DNA of 64,000 nucleotides from Nitrospirales bacterium (GCA_031315915.1 JALDRK010000016.1:1-64000), one strand, 5' to 3'; shown: positions 19,303-29,270, counted from the first letter of the stretch. Notes: generated from the sequence alone by a model not told the origin. Numbers and translations are program-made.

Positions 19303-21954
19303 ATGAAAGATCTTGATCTCACTCCTCTCATGCGTCAATTCCAGACAGTCAAGGCGCAATATCCCGGAGCCATTTTATTCTTTCGGGTGGGCGACTTTTA
19401 CGAAATGTTTTTCGAAGATGCCGAGGAAGCCTCGAAAATTCTGGAAATCGTCCTCACGGCCAGAGGTAAGGTCAAGGGAGACCCCATTCCCCTCTGTGGA
19501 GTGCCGTATCATGCCGCCACCGGCTATATTGCCCGCTTACTCAAAGCCGGGAAAATTGTGGCGTTATGCGAACAGGTTGAAGACCCGAAGCTCGCCAAGG
19601 GATTGGTCAAGCGTGAGGTGGTCAGAGTCTATACGCCCGGTACTCTGTACGATCAGGAATTACTCCCCTCACGGGAGGCTAACTACCTGACCGCCATCTA
19701 TTGCGATAGCTTGCCCTCGCCGGAAACCGGTCTATTCCCGAATGGCTTTGGATTGGCCACGCTTGATCTGTCCACCGGGGAATTTTGGGTGACGGAGGGC
19801 AAGAAGCCCGCTTCGCTCCAAGCCATCGCGGATGAAATCTTTCGAATCGAACCGAGAGAAGTCGTTTTTCCTGTTTCCCTGGACGACTGCCTTCCTCCGG
19901 CACTCAGAACATTCCCCATTTCCCGCTTGGTTCCTCGATCGGCTCATCCGTTTACTCTGGAAGAAGCCCGTCTATTGCTTGAGCACACGTTTCAGGCCCA
20001 ATCGTTACATGAGCTTTCCTCGGCCACCTTAGGACAGGCCATACAGGCAGCCGGCGGCCTTCTCCACTACCTGAAGGAAACCCAACCGGCATTGATCCAG
20101 GCTCATCTTCGCCCTCCAGCCTTTCGACCGCTAGACCAGGAAATGCATTTGGACCAGACGACACTACGGAATCTTGAAATATTCAAACCCCTATCCGAAC
20201 ATCAGAAAGCTCCAACCCTGCTGCAAGCTCTGGATTATACCCTGACACCCATGGGATCGAGGCTGCTCCGTCAATGGATTGTCCGCCCGATGACTCAGGT
20301 GGCGCGTATCACGGAACGCCAAGAGGCAATCAAAGAGTGTGTGGAGTCTCTGAACCTTCGCATGGAAATTCGAAGTTCACTCAAATCCATTAAGGATCTG
20401 GAACGATTAAATAGCCGGATCACATTAGCGGTCGCGAATCCGCGGGATCTCATGAATTTTCACCGTTCGCTGAACGCTCTCCCTCGGCTTGGCGAACTTC
20501 TCTCCACCTGTACGTCTCTGTTGCTGAAAAATATTTCTGTCTATTGGGACTCACTCCGAGAGGAGTCCAACTGGATTGTCCAGTCTCTCGTTCCTGACCC
20601 GCCGTTGTCCGCAAAGGACGGGGGAATCATGCAGGCCGGCGTGAGTGCCGAGCTGGATGAACTACGAACTTTGACCAAAGAAAGCACCCGCTTGTTGACC
20701 GAATTAGAAGCCAGAGAGCGCACACGCACGGGCATTGAGTCACTGAAGATTAAATTCAATCAGGTCTTTGGCTATTACTTTGAAGTCACGAAAGCCAACC
20801 TGGGTCGCGTCCCCCTGGATTTCCAACGAAAGCAAACGTTGGCGAATGCCGAACGATTCACCACCCCCGAACTCCAGGACCTGGAAGGACGGCTGTCCAG
20901 TGCAGAACAAAAAATGAACAGTTTGGAATTTCAACTATTCACGGAGCTCCGCGCCAAGATTGCCGAGAGCTCTTTGCGAGTTCAGGCCATGGCCCATCAG
21001 GTCGCCCAAGTGGATATCTTGGCCGGATTAGCCGAGGCAGCCACCTTGCACCGTTATCAGCTTCCGATTATTCATGACGGCGGTACCATCAAAATTACGG
21101 CGGGTCGCCACCCTGTGATTGAACAACTTCAACCTGGGGGAGGATTTGTCCCAAACGATACCTACCTGGATCTGGACACCCATCGTTTGCTCTTGATTAC
21201 CGGACCCAATATGGCCGGAAAGAGCACCTATCTTCGTCAAGTGGCGTTAACCGTATTAATGGCCCAAATCGGAAGCTTCGTTCCGGCTGACGCGGCCACA
21301 ATCGGCATCGTCGATCGCATTTTTACCCGAGTCGGGGCGGCTGACGATTTAAGTGCCGGACAAAGCACATTTATGGTGGAAATGACTGAAACCTCAAAGA
21401 TCCTGGAGTCCGCTACCTCGAGAAGCTTGATTTTATTGGACGAGGTCGGTCGAGGAACCAGTACCTATGACGGTCTGAGCATAGCTTGGGCTCTGGCAGA
21501 ATATATTCTCGACCGGTCAGCCCTAGGGGCTAGGACCCTTTTTGCCACTCATTACCATGAAATGACCCAATTGGAAAATGTAAGGGAAGGCATAAAAAAC
21601 TATACGGTCCTGGTGAAAGAAAAAGGACATGATGTTCTGTTTTTAAGAAAAATCGTGGAAGGAAAGGCCGACCGAAGTTACGGAATTCAGGTGGCCAAGC
21701 TAGCAGGGATTCCCGAACAAATTCTAGATCGGGCTAGGAATATCCTTGAACAACTCGAACATGAAAGTTCTCAGGCCAACCTGCCTAGCCAAGAGAACCT
21801 CACCAGCGACATCATCACTTTACCTCCAACACAACCCACCCCACATGTCATTCTGGAAGAGGTCAAACAAATGGATTTATTTTCCATGACCCCTCTTGAA
21901 GCGCTTAACCGATTAGCCGACCTAAAAGCCCGTTTGGAAGAAGAAAGGCCTTAA
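19303..21954 (+). CDS. mutS: DNA mismatch repair protein MutS
   Basis: An 883-residue MutS1. The mismatch-recognition domain shows the F-x-E motif as GDFYEMFFEDA. Connector, lever and clamp follow, then the ATPase with ITGPNMAGKSTYLRQ, DDLSAGQSTFMVEM, LLDEVGRGTSTYDG and FATHYHE, and the C-terminal helix-turn-helix. It recognises mismatches and recruits MutL, whose gene is not in this window. A strong terminator about 107 bp after the stop closes the plus-strand group. Confidence 0.97.
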   Translation: MKDLDLTPLMRQFQTVKAQYPGAILFFRVGDFYEMFFEDAEEASKILEIVLTARGKVKGDPIPLCGVPYHAATGYIARLLKAGKIVALCEQVEDPKLAKGLVKREVVRVYTPGTLYDQELLPSREANYLTAIYCDSLPSPETGLFPNGFGLATLDLSTGEFWVTEGKKPASLQAIADEIFRIEPREVVFPVSLDDCLPPALRTFPISRLVPRSAHPFTLEEARLLLEHTFQAQSLHELSSATLGQAIQAAGGLLHYLKETQPALIQAHLRPPAFRPLDQEMHLDQTTLRNLEIFKPLSEHQKAPTLLQALDYTLTPMGSRLLRQWIVRPMTQVARITERQEAIKECVESLNLRMEIRSSLKSIKDLERLNSRITLAVANPRDLMNFHRSLNALPRLGELLSTCTSLLLKNISVYWDSLREESNWIVQSLVPDPPLSAKDGGIMQAGVSAELDELRTLTKESTRLLTELEARERTRTGIESLKIKFNQVFGYYFEVTKANLGRVPLDFQRKQTLANAERFTTPELQDLEGRLSSAEQKMNSLEFQLFTELRAKIAESSLRVQAMAHQVAQVDILAGLAEAATLHRYQLPIIHDGGTIKITAGRHPVIEQLQPGGGFVPNDTYLDLDTHRLLLITGPNMAGKSTYLRQVALTVLMAQIGSFVPADAATIGIVDRIFTRVGAADDLSAGQSTFMVEMTETSKILESATSRSLILLDEVGRGTSTYDGLSIAWALAEYILDRSALGARTLFATHYHEMTQLENVREGIKNYTVLVKEKGHDVLFLRKIVEGKADRSYGIQVAKLAGIPEQILDRARNILEQLEHESSQANLPSQENLTSDIITLPPTQPTPHVILEEVKQMDLFSMTPLEALNRLADLKARLEEERP

Positions 21955-22060
21955 CCAGTTTTTATTACTTTTATCTAGCAAATATGCCTCCACGTTTATT
22001 GGCTGTCACTTTTGCCTAATAAATATTTCTCAACATTTTTTTCGACCAAATGGTACACGA

Positions 22061-22093
22061 AAAAAAAGGCCCGCGTATTACGCGGGCCTTTTT
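22061..22093. terminator. Bidirectional intrinsic terminator between mutS and the exported-protein gene
   Basis: AAAAAAA, then GGCCCGCG, loop TATTA, then CGCGGGCC and TTTTT. The perfect GC-rich stem flanked by A- and T-runs can end transcripts from both sides. It lies between the convergent mutS (plus) and the gene at 22125-22751 (minus). Confidence 0.93.
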
Positions 22094-22124
22094 AGGCCTA
22101 CCTTTAAAATTTTAGATTAGGAGC

Positions 22125-22751
22125 CTATTTTGTAGGATCCCAGATGCCTAAGCCTTGGTCGGAATTCGGAATGATCCCGGCAATTGCCGGTCCGCCTGGG
22201 ATTAGGACGTCGTAAAGCATCTTTCGATTATTTTGCCAGCTATCCGCTCGGATCGCATCCATGATAGGTATCTGACGGAGACTAGCCATGTTGCGTGGCT
22301 TTGTTGGAGACCCCGCCACTTCTTCGACCGATTTGACCGATTGGATAACCCGTTTGTTTTGCTCAACTTCCTGCACGACAATTTCAACCAATCCATAATT
22401 TGATGGCTTGGTATCCGTCATGACGGCCTGACTGGGTTCGGCTTTGCCTGCGGAAACCAGCATTTTCAAAATTTCATCATCGGCAGCATACATTTTGATA
22501 TTTTTGCCAGGAAAATACTTTTGCCAATAATAGCCGCTTTCCGCATTCCCACCAAAGACCGCCACATTGATCCACACGGCTTTATCATAAGGATCCGCAA
22601 CAGCAACACGGCCACGCAGAGTGGTTGGCTTGCTTAAATCACCCCACTCAAACCGCTCCTGAAATGCTTCAATAGCCATTGCACTGGAGGCCATTGTCCC
22701 CACAAGCGCCATGGCTCCAAATAGGACCCAACCTTTCTTAGCACCTTTCAT
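22125..22751 (-). CDS. Exported protein of unknown function
   Basis: A 208-residue protein with a Sec signal peptide (basic MKGAKKG, hydrophobic VLFGAMALVGTMA, cleavage after SSAMA). The mature part starts IEAFQERFEWGDLSKP and contains TLRGRVAVADPYD, a tyrosine-rich GYYWQKYFPG and a helix-like DDEILKMLVSAG. There are no cysteines and no membrane anchor, so a soluble periplasmic protein is likely. I do not recognise the family. It is the second gene of a pair with the exported protein 57 bp upstream; both have a short L-x-GRV motif soon after the signal, which may mean distant kinship. Confidence 0.7.
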   Translation of the reverse strand: MKGAKKGWVLFGAMALVGTMASSAMAIEAFQERFEWGDLSKPTTLRGRVAVADPYDKAVWINVAVFGGNAESGYYWQKYFPGKNIKMYAADDEILKMLVSAGKAEPSQAVMTDTKPSNYGLVEIVVQEVEQNKRVIQSVKSVEEVAGSPTKPRNMASLRQIPIMDAIRADSWQNNRKMLYDVLIPGGPAIAGIIPNSDQGLGIWDPTK

Positions 22752-22808
22752 AATGGCTTCCCTCCTACGCTTTAAGTTTTATTCAAAAAATAAATTTTTA
22801 ATTATTTT

Positions 22809-23339
22809 TTAGTTACTCATCACCTTGAAACCGGTCACCGTTCTTCCATCAAGCGTCACTTCCATAGCCACAAAATCCTGGGCCGCTTTCATGATTTGGT
22901 CCATTAATCCCTTGTCCTTGACGGCCAATCGGACCGTAGTTTGGGGGTTGTACCATCCGGCATAGGGATTGTTCTTTTCATTACCGCCTTGATACCCCCA
23001 CCCACAACAGACAAACAACGGGTCGGGAAGGGCTACATCACGGTCATCTGAGGCCCGACCAGGAGGATTTCCCGTTTCTGCTGGGCCTGAGGTATTCCAG
23101 TATTGAATACCAAAAAGAATTTCTCCATCTGGATTGTCAGCCCAATGCCCATAGACACGGCCCTTCAGACTTTTCGCTGCGACAGCTTTGAAGGAAAGGT
23201 CGCCCTGGCTGGTGATGTCATTTGGATCACCCTGCGACTTGTCCGGACCCGGACCGGCTGCAAACGCCGCACTTCCCACTCCCAAAAGCCCAAAGGCACA
23301 GAGAGCTACCAATGCCCGACGTAAAGATGACTTCTTCAT
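22809..23339 (-). CDS. Exported protein of unknown function with CC motif
   Basis: About 176 residues from ATG 23339, chosen because GGAGGGAGCAG directly precedes it. The signal peptide is MKKSSLRRALVALCAFGLLG, with cleavage after AAFAA. The mature part has SLKGRVYGHWADNPDG, LFGIQYWNTSG, a FVCCGWGYQGGN segment with adjacent cysteines, and a helical DQIMKAAQDFVAMEV near the end. I do not recognise the family. It is the first gene of a two-gene unit and has its own candidate promoter (23477-23505) and a long leader with a hairpin. Confidence 0.7.
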   Translation of the reverse strand: MKKSSLRRALVALCAFGLLGVGSAAFAAGPGPDKSQGDPNDITSQGDLSFKAVAAKSLKGRVYGHWADNPDGEILFGIQYWNTSGPAETGNPPGRASDDRDVALPDPLFVCCGWGYQGGNEKNNPYAGWYNPQTTVRLAVKDKGLMDQIMKAAQDFVAMEVTLDGRTVTGFKVMSN

Positions 23340-23430
23340 CTGCTCCCTCCTTACAGTGTTAGAATGACAAAAATGAAAATACAACTTGACCGTTTTTTAT
23401 TTGCGACTCCTGTTTTTTATTTCCCTTCAT

Positions 23431-23466
23431 TCACCCTTCAATCCCCTTTACTAGCCTGAAGGGTGA
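23431..23466. repeat. 10-bp inverted repeat in the leader of the exported-protein unit
   Basis: TCACCCTTCA (23431-23440) and TGAAGGGTGA (23457-23466) are perfect inverted arms around a 16-nt loop. On the minus strand it lies between the candidate promoter and the gene start. It could be an mRNA leader hairpin or an operator. No T-run follows, so termination is unlikely. Confidence 0.55.
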
Positions 23467-23476
23467 GGAGGGGACC

Positions 23477-23505
23477 ATGCTACTTATCTCGACCAAGGTT
23501 GTCAA
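23477..23505 (-). promoter_or_regulatory. Candidate sigma70 promoter of the exported-protein pair
   Basis: Minus strand: TTGACA (23505-23500), a 17-bp spacer, then TAGCAT (23482-23477), a 4/6 match to the -10 box. It would give a leader of roughly 130 nt before the ATG at 23339. Confidence 0.5.
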
Positions 23506-23532
23506 GATAATATTTGGTGATTTTTTCCCGGT

Positions 23533-24801
23533 TTATCCACATCTGAGAAGCGCTTTTCTGGGAATTGGGCCTAAGGCCGTGACGACATAATCATTGAGAT
23601 CCAATAATTTTTTGCTGAGGTCACGAAGATACTCCGGGGTAATCCTGTCAATGGCTTTGACCATTTCTTGGAGGGTGACATGTCGACCCTGGTACAACTC
23701 ATCCTTGGCCAACTTGTTCATCCGGCCATAGGTGCCCTCCAGACCCAGCATGAGATTCCCTTTGAGCTGTGTTTTTGTTCGTTCCAACTCCTTGATCGTG
23801 ACACTCCGCCTGGTTAACCGCTTGGCTTCTGTGCATATTTGCTTCACCACGTTTTCCACTTCACTCGGGCGCGTAGCAGCATAGACCGTTAACAGTCCGC
23901 CATCAAGAAAACTGGTGAGATGGGAGTAAATAGTATAGGCCAATCCTCTTTTTTCTCGAACTTCTTGAAATAACCGCGAACTGACCCCTCCTCCGAGAAC
24001 TGTATTCAAGACATGCGCCCCATATCGGTCGGGATGCCCAATCGGCAACCCCTTAAACCCTACACACACGTGAACCTGCTCCAAGGGCTTAGGATGCGCG
24101 CTTTGTCGATTATAGGTTTTTTCCGGCCATCCCCACTCGTGGAATTCACCGGAATGATCAGGGAGAGGCTTTCCCTTCCACTGGCCGAACTGCCCATGGA
24201 TTTCATCCAGAAACGTGGAGGTGGAAAAATTCCCAGCTATGGCGAGAATCGTGTTTTCCGGCCGGTAATGTTTGGCCACATATCGCAACAGATCTTTCCG
24301 TGTCACCTGCTTCATGGATCGTGGATTTCCTAGAATCGGCTTGCCCAAGGGATGGGGGCCCAGGATATCTCTGGCATGCAATTCATGCACAAAGTCCTCA
24401 GGATCGTCCTGGACGGTTCTGATCTCTTCCAAGACCACATGCTTTTCTTTCGCAATGTCTTGTGCGGAAAATCGGGAATGGTGAAACAGATCGGCGAGTA
24501 AGTCCAACGCTGCCGAGGCTTGCTGATCTAGGACCTTGACATAAAACGCAGTAGTTTCATGGGTGGTAAATGCATTCATTTCCCCACCCAAGGCATCAAT
24601 TTCGTTGGAAATCTGGGATGCCGTGCGATGGCGGGTCCCTTTGAACATCATATGTTCAATAAAATGCGAGAGGCCTTCTTCGCCTTTATTTTCATACCGG
24701 CTCCCCACCGTGGCCCACACTCCAAGTGCGACGGACTTCAGGGAAGACATACGCTCGAGAAGGACTCGAACTCCATTATCCAAAACAATTTTTTTATACA
24801 C
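23533..24801 (-). CDS. M16 family zinc metallopeptidase (insulinase-like)
   Basis: A 422-residue M16B peptidase. The inverted zinc motif HFIEHMMFKGT is near residue 46, with the downstream zinc-binding glutamate in the EEIRTVQDDPED region, and the second homologous half carries GLAYTIYSHL. Such genes very often follow pnp; here the GTG start lies 10 bp after the pnp stop. The protein has no signal peptide and is probably cytoplasmic. The substrate is unknown. Confidence 0.9.
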   Translation of the reverse strand: MYKKIVLDNGVRVLLERMSSLKSVALGVWATVGSRYENKGEEGLSHFIEHMMFKGTRHRTASQISNEIDALGGEMNAFTTHETTAFYVKVLDQQASAALDLLADLFHHSRFSAQDIAKEKHVVLEEIRTVQDDPEDFVHELHARDILGPHPLGKPILGNPRSMKQVTRKDLLRYVAKHYRPENTILAIAGNFSTSTFLDEIHGQFGQWKGKPLPDHSGEFHEWGWPEKTYNRQSAHPKPLEQVHVCVGFKGLPIGHPDRYGAHVLNTVLGGGVSSRLFQEVREKRGLAYTIYSHLTSFLDGGLLTVYAATRPSEVENVVKQICTEAKRLTRRSVTIKELERTKTQLKGNLMLGLEGTYGRMNKLAKDELYQGRHVTLQEMVKAIDRITPEYLRDLSKKLLDLNDYVVTALGPIPRKALLRCG

Positions 24802-24811
24802 AATAGGGCAA

Positions 24812-26917
24812 TCAGGCAGATTCAGAGGTTAATTCAGCACGCTCAGCCATCGCATCTTTTCGGCTTAAGCGCACTTTTCCCTGACGATCGACTTCCAGGA
24901 CCTTGACCAGAATTTGTTCGCCTTCTGAAATTTCATCGACGACCGACTGAACTCGATGTGGGGCCAATTGTGAAATATGAACCAATCCGTCCAGGTTGGG
25001 AAGAATTTCCACGAACGCCCCGAAATCCACAATCTTCTTGACCGTCCCCAGATAGATTTTTCCGACTTCAACTTCCTCGACCAATTTCATAATCATATCG
25101 GTGGCTTTTTGTGCCGACACGCCATCGACCGCTGCAATCGTGACGACACCCGAATCATCCACATTCACCTTCACCCCGCATTCCGCAATGATATTCCGAA
25201 TGACTTTCCCGCCCGGCCCGATCACTTCGCGGATTTTATCCTGCTTAATCTGTATGGTGGTAATTCTGGGAGCATACGCGGCCAATTGAGGACGCGAAAC
25301 GGAAAGACACTCGTCCATTTTCCCGAGGATCCATAATCGCCCTTCCTTCGCCTGCGCCAATGCCTGTCTCATCAGAGATGGCGTCACTCCCCCGATTTTG
25401 ATGTCCATTTGCAAAGCGGTTACGCCTTCCCTGGTCCCGGCGACTTTAAAATCCATATCGCCCAAGTGATCTTCTATCCCTAAAATATCCGAGAGAATGG
25501 CCACCTGGTTATTTTCCAATATCAATCCCATGGCAATCCCGGCGACCGGAGCCTTGATGGGCACACCCGCATCCATCAAGGCCAAACTTCCTCCACAAAT
25601 GGTGGCCATCGACGAAGAGCCATTAGACTCCAAAATATCCGAGACCAGTCGAATCGTATAGGGAAATGTGTCTTTTGAGGGAACGACACTTGCCAAAGCC
25701 CGTTCGGCCAGCTTGCCGTGCCCCACTTCACGGCGGCCGGGAGAGCGAAGCGGTTTGGCCTCCCCGACACTAAAGGGAGGAAAATTGTAATGCAGCATAA
25801 AAGCCCTGAAATATTCTCCTTCCAGAGCGTCGATCCGTTGTTCGTCATCAGAGGTCCCCAAGGTCACCACGGCGAGCGCTTGGGTTTCTCCACGCGTAAA
25901 TAGGGCTGATCCATGGGTCCGAGGCAATATGCCGACTTCACTGGTGATGGGCCGAATATCCGCCAAGCCCCGTCCATCGGCACGAATTTTTTTCTCGAGG
26001 ATCATCCGACGCACTTCCGAATATTCCAAATTGTGAAAAATTTTCTTGACCTGTGTTTTTCGGTCGGCATCCTCTCCGGCAATGGTTTGGACCGCCTCAT
26101 CCCGAATGTGATCGAATCGCTCCTGCCGTTCATGTTTGCCGGGGATATACATGGCTTCACAAATTTGAGGCGCCACCAGCGTCCGAACGGCCTTTTCGAT
26201 TTCAGGATCATGAACATCCACTTCGACTTCCCGCTTCGGACGTCCAGCCTTTTCGCGCAATTCATCAATCTTGGCCACGATTTTCCGGATTTCCTGATGC
26301 GCCAGTTCAATGGCATCGATCATGATATCTTCGGAAAGCCCATCGGCTCCGGCCTCCACCATCAGCACCGCTTGCTTCGTGCCAGCGACAACGAGATTTA
26401 ATTCGCTGGTCTCAATCTGACGATGATCGGGATTAACGATAAAGGCTCCGTTGATCCGCCCGATTCGGACGGCGGCCAACGGACCATCAAAGGGAATATC
26501 CGAAATGGCCATGGCGGCTGAAGCCGCGACGATGCCGATCACATCGGAAGACATCGTCAGGTCCACAGAAAGAACCGACACGATAACCTGGGTTTCATAA
26601 TAATATCCCTCGGGCATAAGCGGTCGAATGGGTCGATCGATTAACCGGCTCGTCAATACTTCTTTTTCACTCGGTGCACCTTCCCGGCGAAAATACCCGC
26701 CGGGAATTTTTCCTGCCGCATAGGCCTTCTCTTGATAGTTCACGGTCAGAGGCAAAAAGTCCGTATCCGGCTTCATGGTTTTTGACGAGACGGCAGTCGC
26801 CAGCACCACGGTGTCGGCATAGGTGGCCAACACCGCGCCATCCGCCTGTTTGGCCATCCGTCCCGTTTCCACTCGCAGGAGTCGTCCGCCGACTTCCAAT
26901 TCAACAGCATGAATCAT
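24812..26917 (-). CDS. pnp: Polyribonucleotide nucleotidyltransferase
   Basis: A 701-residue PNPase, a trimeric 3'-5' phosphorolytic exoribonuclease of the RNA degradosome. Two RNase PH domains come first (PLTVNYQEKAYAAGKIPGG, FFRREG-type loop as YFRREGAPSEKE, and the second core with DIRPITSEVG and GSALFTRGETQ). The KH domain (IREVIGPGGKVI) and the S1 domain (VGKIYLGTVKKIVDFGAFVE) follow. I chose ATG 26917 for its GAAGGGGG site and because homologues begin there; the frame itself opens at 26995. It lies downstream of rpsO, the usual order. Confidence 0.96.
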   Translation of the reverse strand: MIHAVELEVGGRLLRVETGRMAKQADGAVLATYADTVVLATAVSSKTMKPDTDFLPLTVNYQEKAYAAGKIPGGYFRREGAPSEKEVLTSRLIDRPIRPLMPEGYYYETQVIVSVLSVDLTMSSDVIGIVAASAAMAISDIPFDGPLAAVRIGRINGAFIVNPDHRQIETSELNLVVAGTKQAVLMVEAGADGLSEDIMIDAIELAHQEIRKIVAKIDELREKAGRPKREVEVDVHDPEIEKAVRTLVAPQICEAMYIPGKHERQERFDHIRDEAVQTIAGEDADRKTQVKKIFHNLEYSEVRRMILEKKIRADGRGLADIRPITSEVGILPRTHGSALFTRGETQALAVVTLGTSDDEQRIDALEGEYFRAFMLHYNFPPFSVGEAKPLRSPGRREVGHGKLAERALASVVPSKDTFPYTIRLVSDILESNGSSSMATICGGSLALMDAGVPIKAPVAGIAMGLILENNQVAILSDILGIEDHLGDMDFKVAGTREGVTALQMDIKIGGVTPSLMRQALAQAKEGRLWILGKMDECLSVSRPQLAAYAPRITTIQIKQDKIREVIGPGGKVIRNIIAECGVKVNVDDSGVVTIAAVDGVSAQKATDMIMKLVEEVEVGKIYLGTVKKIVDFGAFVEILPNLDGLVHISQLAPHRVQSVVDEISEGEQILVKVLEVDRQGKVRLSRKDAMAERAELTSESA

Positions 26918-27005
26918 GATTGCCCCCTTCTTATTGCTTCTATTTTCTTGATAAACCGAGCCATCCCCCGTTTTCGAAAACGAAAGAGGCCGCACACCGA
27001 ACCAC

Positions 27006-27275
27006 CTATTTCCGTATGCCTAACGCCGCAATGACCGATTGATATTTCGCCTCATCGCCCCTTCGTAAATAATCCAGCAATTTCCGGCGCCGGCTGACCA
27101 TGCGCAATAATCCTCTCCGGGAATGGTTGTCCTTTTTATTGGCCTTGAAATGCTCCGTCAGACTGGCAATATGTTTAGTCAATAACGCGATCTGGACTTC
27201 CGATGAGCCCGTATCCCGATCATGAATCCGAAAGCTGGTTATGGTTGCTGTTTTTTCTTCCTGTGTGACCGCCAT
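27006..27275 (-). CDS. rpsO: 30S ribosomal protein S15
   Basis: An 89-residue S15 that binds 16S rRNA helices 20-22 early in 30S assembly. It shows [29 protein letters not shown] and [12 protein letters not shown], all family-typical, at the standard length. AAAGGAGG precedes the ATG. It sits between truB and pnp, as in many bacteria. Confidence 0.98.
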   Translation of the reverse strand: MAVTQEEKTATITSFRIHDRDTGSSEVQIALLTKHIASLTEHFKANKKDNHSRRGLLRMVSRRRKLLDYLRRGDEAKYQSVIAALGIRK

Positions 27276-27380
27276 ACATCCTCCTTTTCACTCCCTCTGC
27301 TTGTTTAAGTCAGATTGTAGAGTGAGTTATCTGTTTTGACACTGGGTATATCCACCCTCAAGACCATATTGTTTGAATAA

Positions 27381-28367
27381 TTAGAGCAAAACCGTTTCAA
27401 TTTTTAAATATCGATCTCCCGAAACCGAAACCGGGCCCAATCCTAAAGCCAACAGACGGCCGCGTTGATCCTTCACCCGAACCGGAACTCCTTCTGTGTG
27501 TTCGTTTTGCCCTGACACGCTTGCCTCAAGAACCCGCACCCAAGGAATGGCATTTCCATGCAGGACTTTTCTCACATCATCTCCCTGAACTTCTACAATC
27601 GGAAAATGCAACAATGCCTGGTCCAGCCCCCAAAAAGCCGACTCAACCTCTTGAAGAGTTTTGACTTTTTCCAATGATTCCACATTGATGGCCTCGCCGA
27701 TGTGAAGGGGCCCTACCCGGGTACGCTGCAAGGATTCCAAATGCCCGCCAACCTCCAACACTTCGCCGATATCGGCACACAGGGTTCGGATATAGGTGCC
27801 TTTGGAACAGGCCACCGTAAATGATACGACGGGCAGAAGGGCTTTGAGTATCTCTATTTTATGGATCGTGACCGTTTTAGGGGTCCGTTCAACACATTCG
27901 CCTTTTCTGGCTTTTTTATAGAGGGGCTGCCCCCCGACTTTCACCGCCGAAAACATCGGCGGGACCTGCTGAATGACTCCCTGAAACTCCATCAGAGCGT
28001 CGCACACCAGGTCAGGAGTTAATCCGTCGGTACTGGTTTCTTTCAGAACGGTTCCCCACGCATCCTGGGTGTCTGTGGCCTGTCCCAGTCGCAAAACTGC
28101 AGAATATTCCTTATCCCATTGAATTAAATGTTGAGCAATCCTCGTCCCCTTCCCAACCAAGATGGGCAACACGCCGGTTGCATGGGGATCCAGGGTCCCA
28201 GCATGCCCGACCTTAGGAATCCCCAGAATCGACCGGACCCGCTTCACGACATCATGAGATGTCCACCCATCAGGTTTATGGATATTTAAAATTCCGTCAT
28301 TGGTTTCCTGGCCGATATCCGCGGGAACAACTGGAAATCCATAGTCCGTTGTCATTTCAACAGTCAT
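27381..28367 (-). CDS. truB: tRNA pseudouridine(55) synthase
   Basis: A 328-residue TruB that makes Psi55 in the T-loop of tRNAs. NIHKPDGWTSHDVV, the catalytic aspartate in HAGTLDPHATGVL, GQATDT, QVPPMFSAVKVGG and SKGTYIRTLCADIG are all present, followed by a C-terminal PUA-like region. About 25 residues precede the conserved core. The start overlaps the rbfA stop by 4 bp. Confidence 0.96.
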   Translation of the reverse strand: MTVEMTTDYGFPVVPADIGQETNDGILNIHKPDGWTSHDVVKRVRSILGIPKVGHAGTLDPHATGVLPILVGKGTRIAQHLIQWDKEYSAVLRLGQATDTQDAWGTVLKETSTDGLTPDLVCDALMEFQGVIQQVPPMFSAVKVGGQPLYKKARKGECVERTPKTVTIHKIEILKALLPVVSFTVACSKGTYIRTLCADIGEVLEVGGHLESLQRTRVGPLHIGEAINVESLEKVKTLQEVESAFWGLDQALLHFPIVEVQGDDVRKVLHGNAIPWVRVLEASVSGQNEHTEGVPVRVKDQRGRLLALGLGPVSVSGDRYLKIETVLL

Positions 28368-28777
28368 GTGGGTGTCTCAGCGCCCGACGTGGGCTCTTGA
28401 GCGTCAACCGCCACCGAATCGTCAGAATCCACATGCAACGAATTCAACAACTTTTCAATCCGGTCACCGCGCTCGGCACTTGTGTCGCGAAAGAACACCA
28501 GTTCCGGGGTATACCGGAGATGTAAGCGTCTCCCCAATTCTGTACGAATAAAACCGACGGCACTGTTCAATCCCGGTTTCGTTTCTTGCTCAAAATGGTC
28601 CCGATTCATGGCGGTCACATAAATTCGCGCGATTTTCAAATCGGCCGTCATGGACACATCCGTGACCGTGACCAACTGGATTCGAGGATCCTTCGTTTTC
28701 CTGGCCAGGATATCCGCGACTTCCATACGAATTTGGTCGGCCACCCGAGTCGTGCGATTCGAGCCTGTTTTAGACAT
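28364..28777 (-). CDS. rbfA: Ribosome-binding factor A
   Basis: A 137-residue KH-fold protein for 30S maturation. The core (RVADQIRMEVADILA, KDPRIQLVTVTDVSMTADL, LNSAVGFIRTELGRRLHLRY, PELVFFRDTS) is complete, and a low-complexity acidic tail follows. It lies 20 bp after DUF503 and overlaps truB by 4 bp, as expected in the nusA-infB-rbfA-truB order. Confidence 0.96.
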   Translation of the reverse strand: MSKTGSNRTTRVADQIRMEVADILARKTKDPRIQLVTVTDVSMTADLKIARIYVTAMNRDHFEQETKPGLNSAVGFIRTELGRRLHLRYTPELVFFRDTSAERGDRIEKLLNSLHVDSDDSVAVDAQEPTSGAETPT

Positions 28778-28797
28778 AGCCGAACAACCATACTCCG

Positions 28798-29085
28798 TTA
28801 CAACAACTCAATTTGAGACCGAAGCAATTGGAGCGAGGGATTACCCTGAATGACGTTTAACACTTGATCAAGAGTCTGGTTCACCATACTCGACTCATTA
28901 GCCACACAGGCAATACCTAAAATGGCTTTTTGCCAGAGGTCATGGTCATCAATTTCTGCCACCGCAATATTAAATCGATTCCGTAGCCGAGACGTTAAAC
29001 TCTTCAATACCTGACGCTTCCCTTTCAACGATTGAGCCTCGGGAATATGGAGTTCGACCGTACATATTCCGACAATCATTCCCAT
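28798..29085 (-). CDS. DUF503 (YlxP-like) family protein
   Basis: About 95 residues: GMIVGICTVELHIPEAQSLK, then GKRQVLKSLTSRLRNRFNIAVAE in full family form, and a variable tail. DUF503/YlxP proteins sit between infB and rbfA in many bacteria and are linked to ribosome biogenesis by context. Several alternative starts (29088 GTG, 29085 ATG, 29079 ATG) lie within three codons. Confidence 0.9.
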   Translation of the reverse strand: MGMIVGICTVELHIPEAQSLKGKRQVLKSLTSRLRNRFNIAVAEIDDHDLWQKAILGIACVANESSMVNQTLDQVLNVIQGNPSLQLLRSQIELL

Positions 29086-29270
29086 CACATTGGCTCACGT
29101 GACTCACGGCCTGCTCACCTTATTCCAAATCCGCACAGCCCCCCTCATCGCGTTAAGCTGATGAAAGACATTAAAATAACCCTACCCTTATCATCGCTTT
29201 TCAAAAATTGCATCGATCTCAATGAGACATCTTGATTTCACAATCAACATCCGCAGGATTGAGTTTCTGC

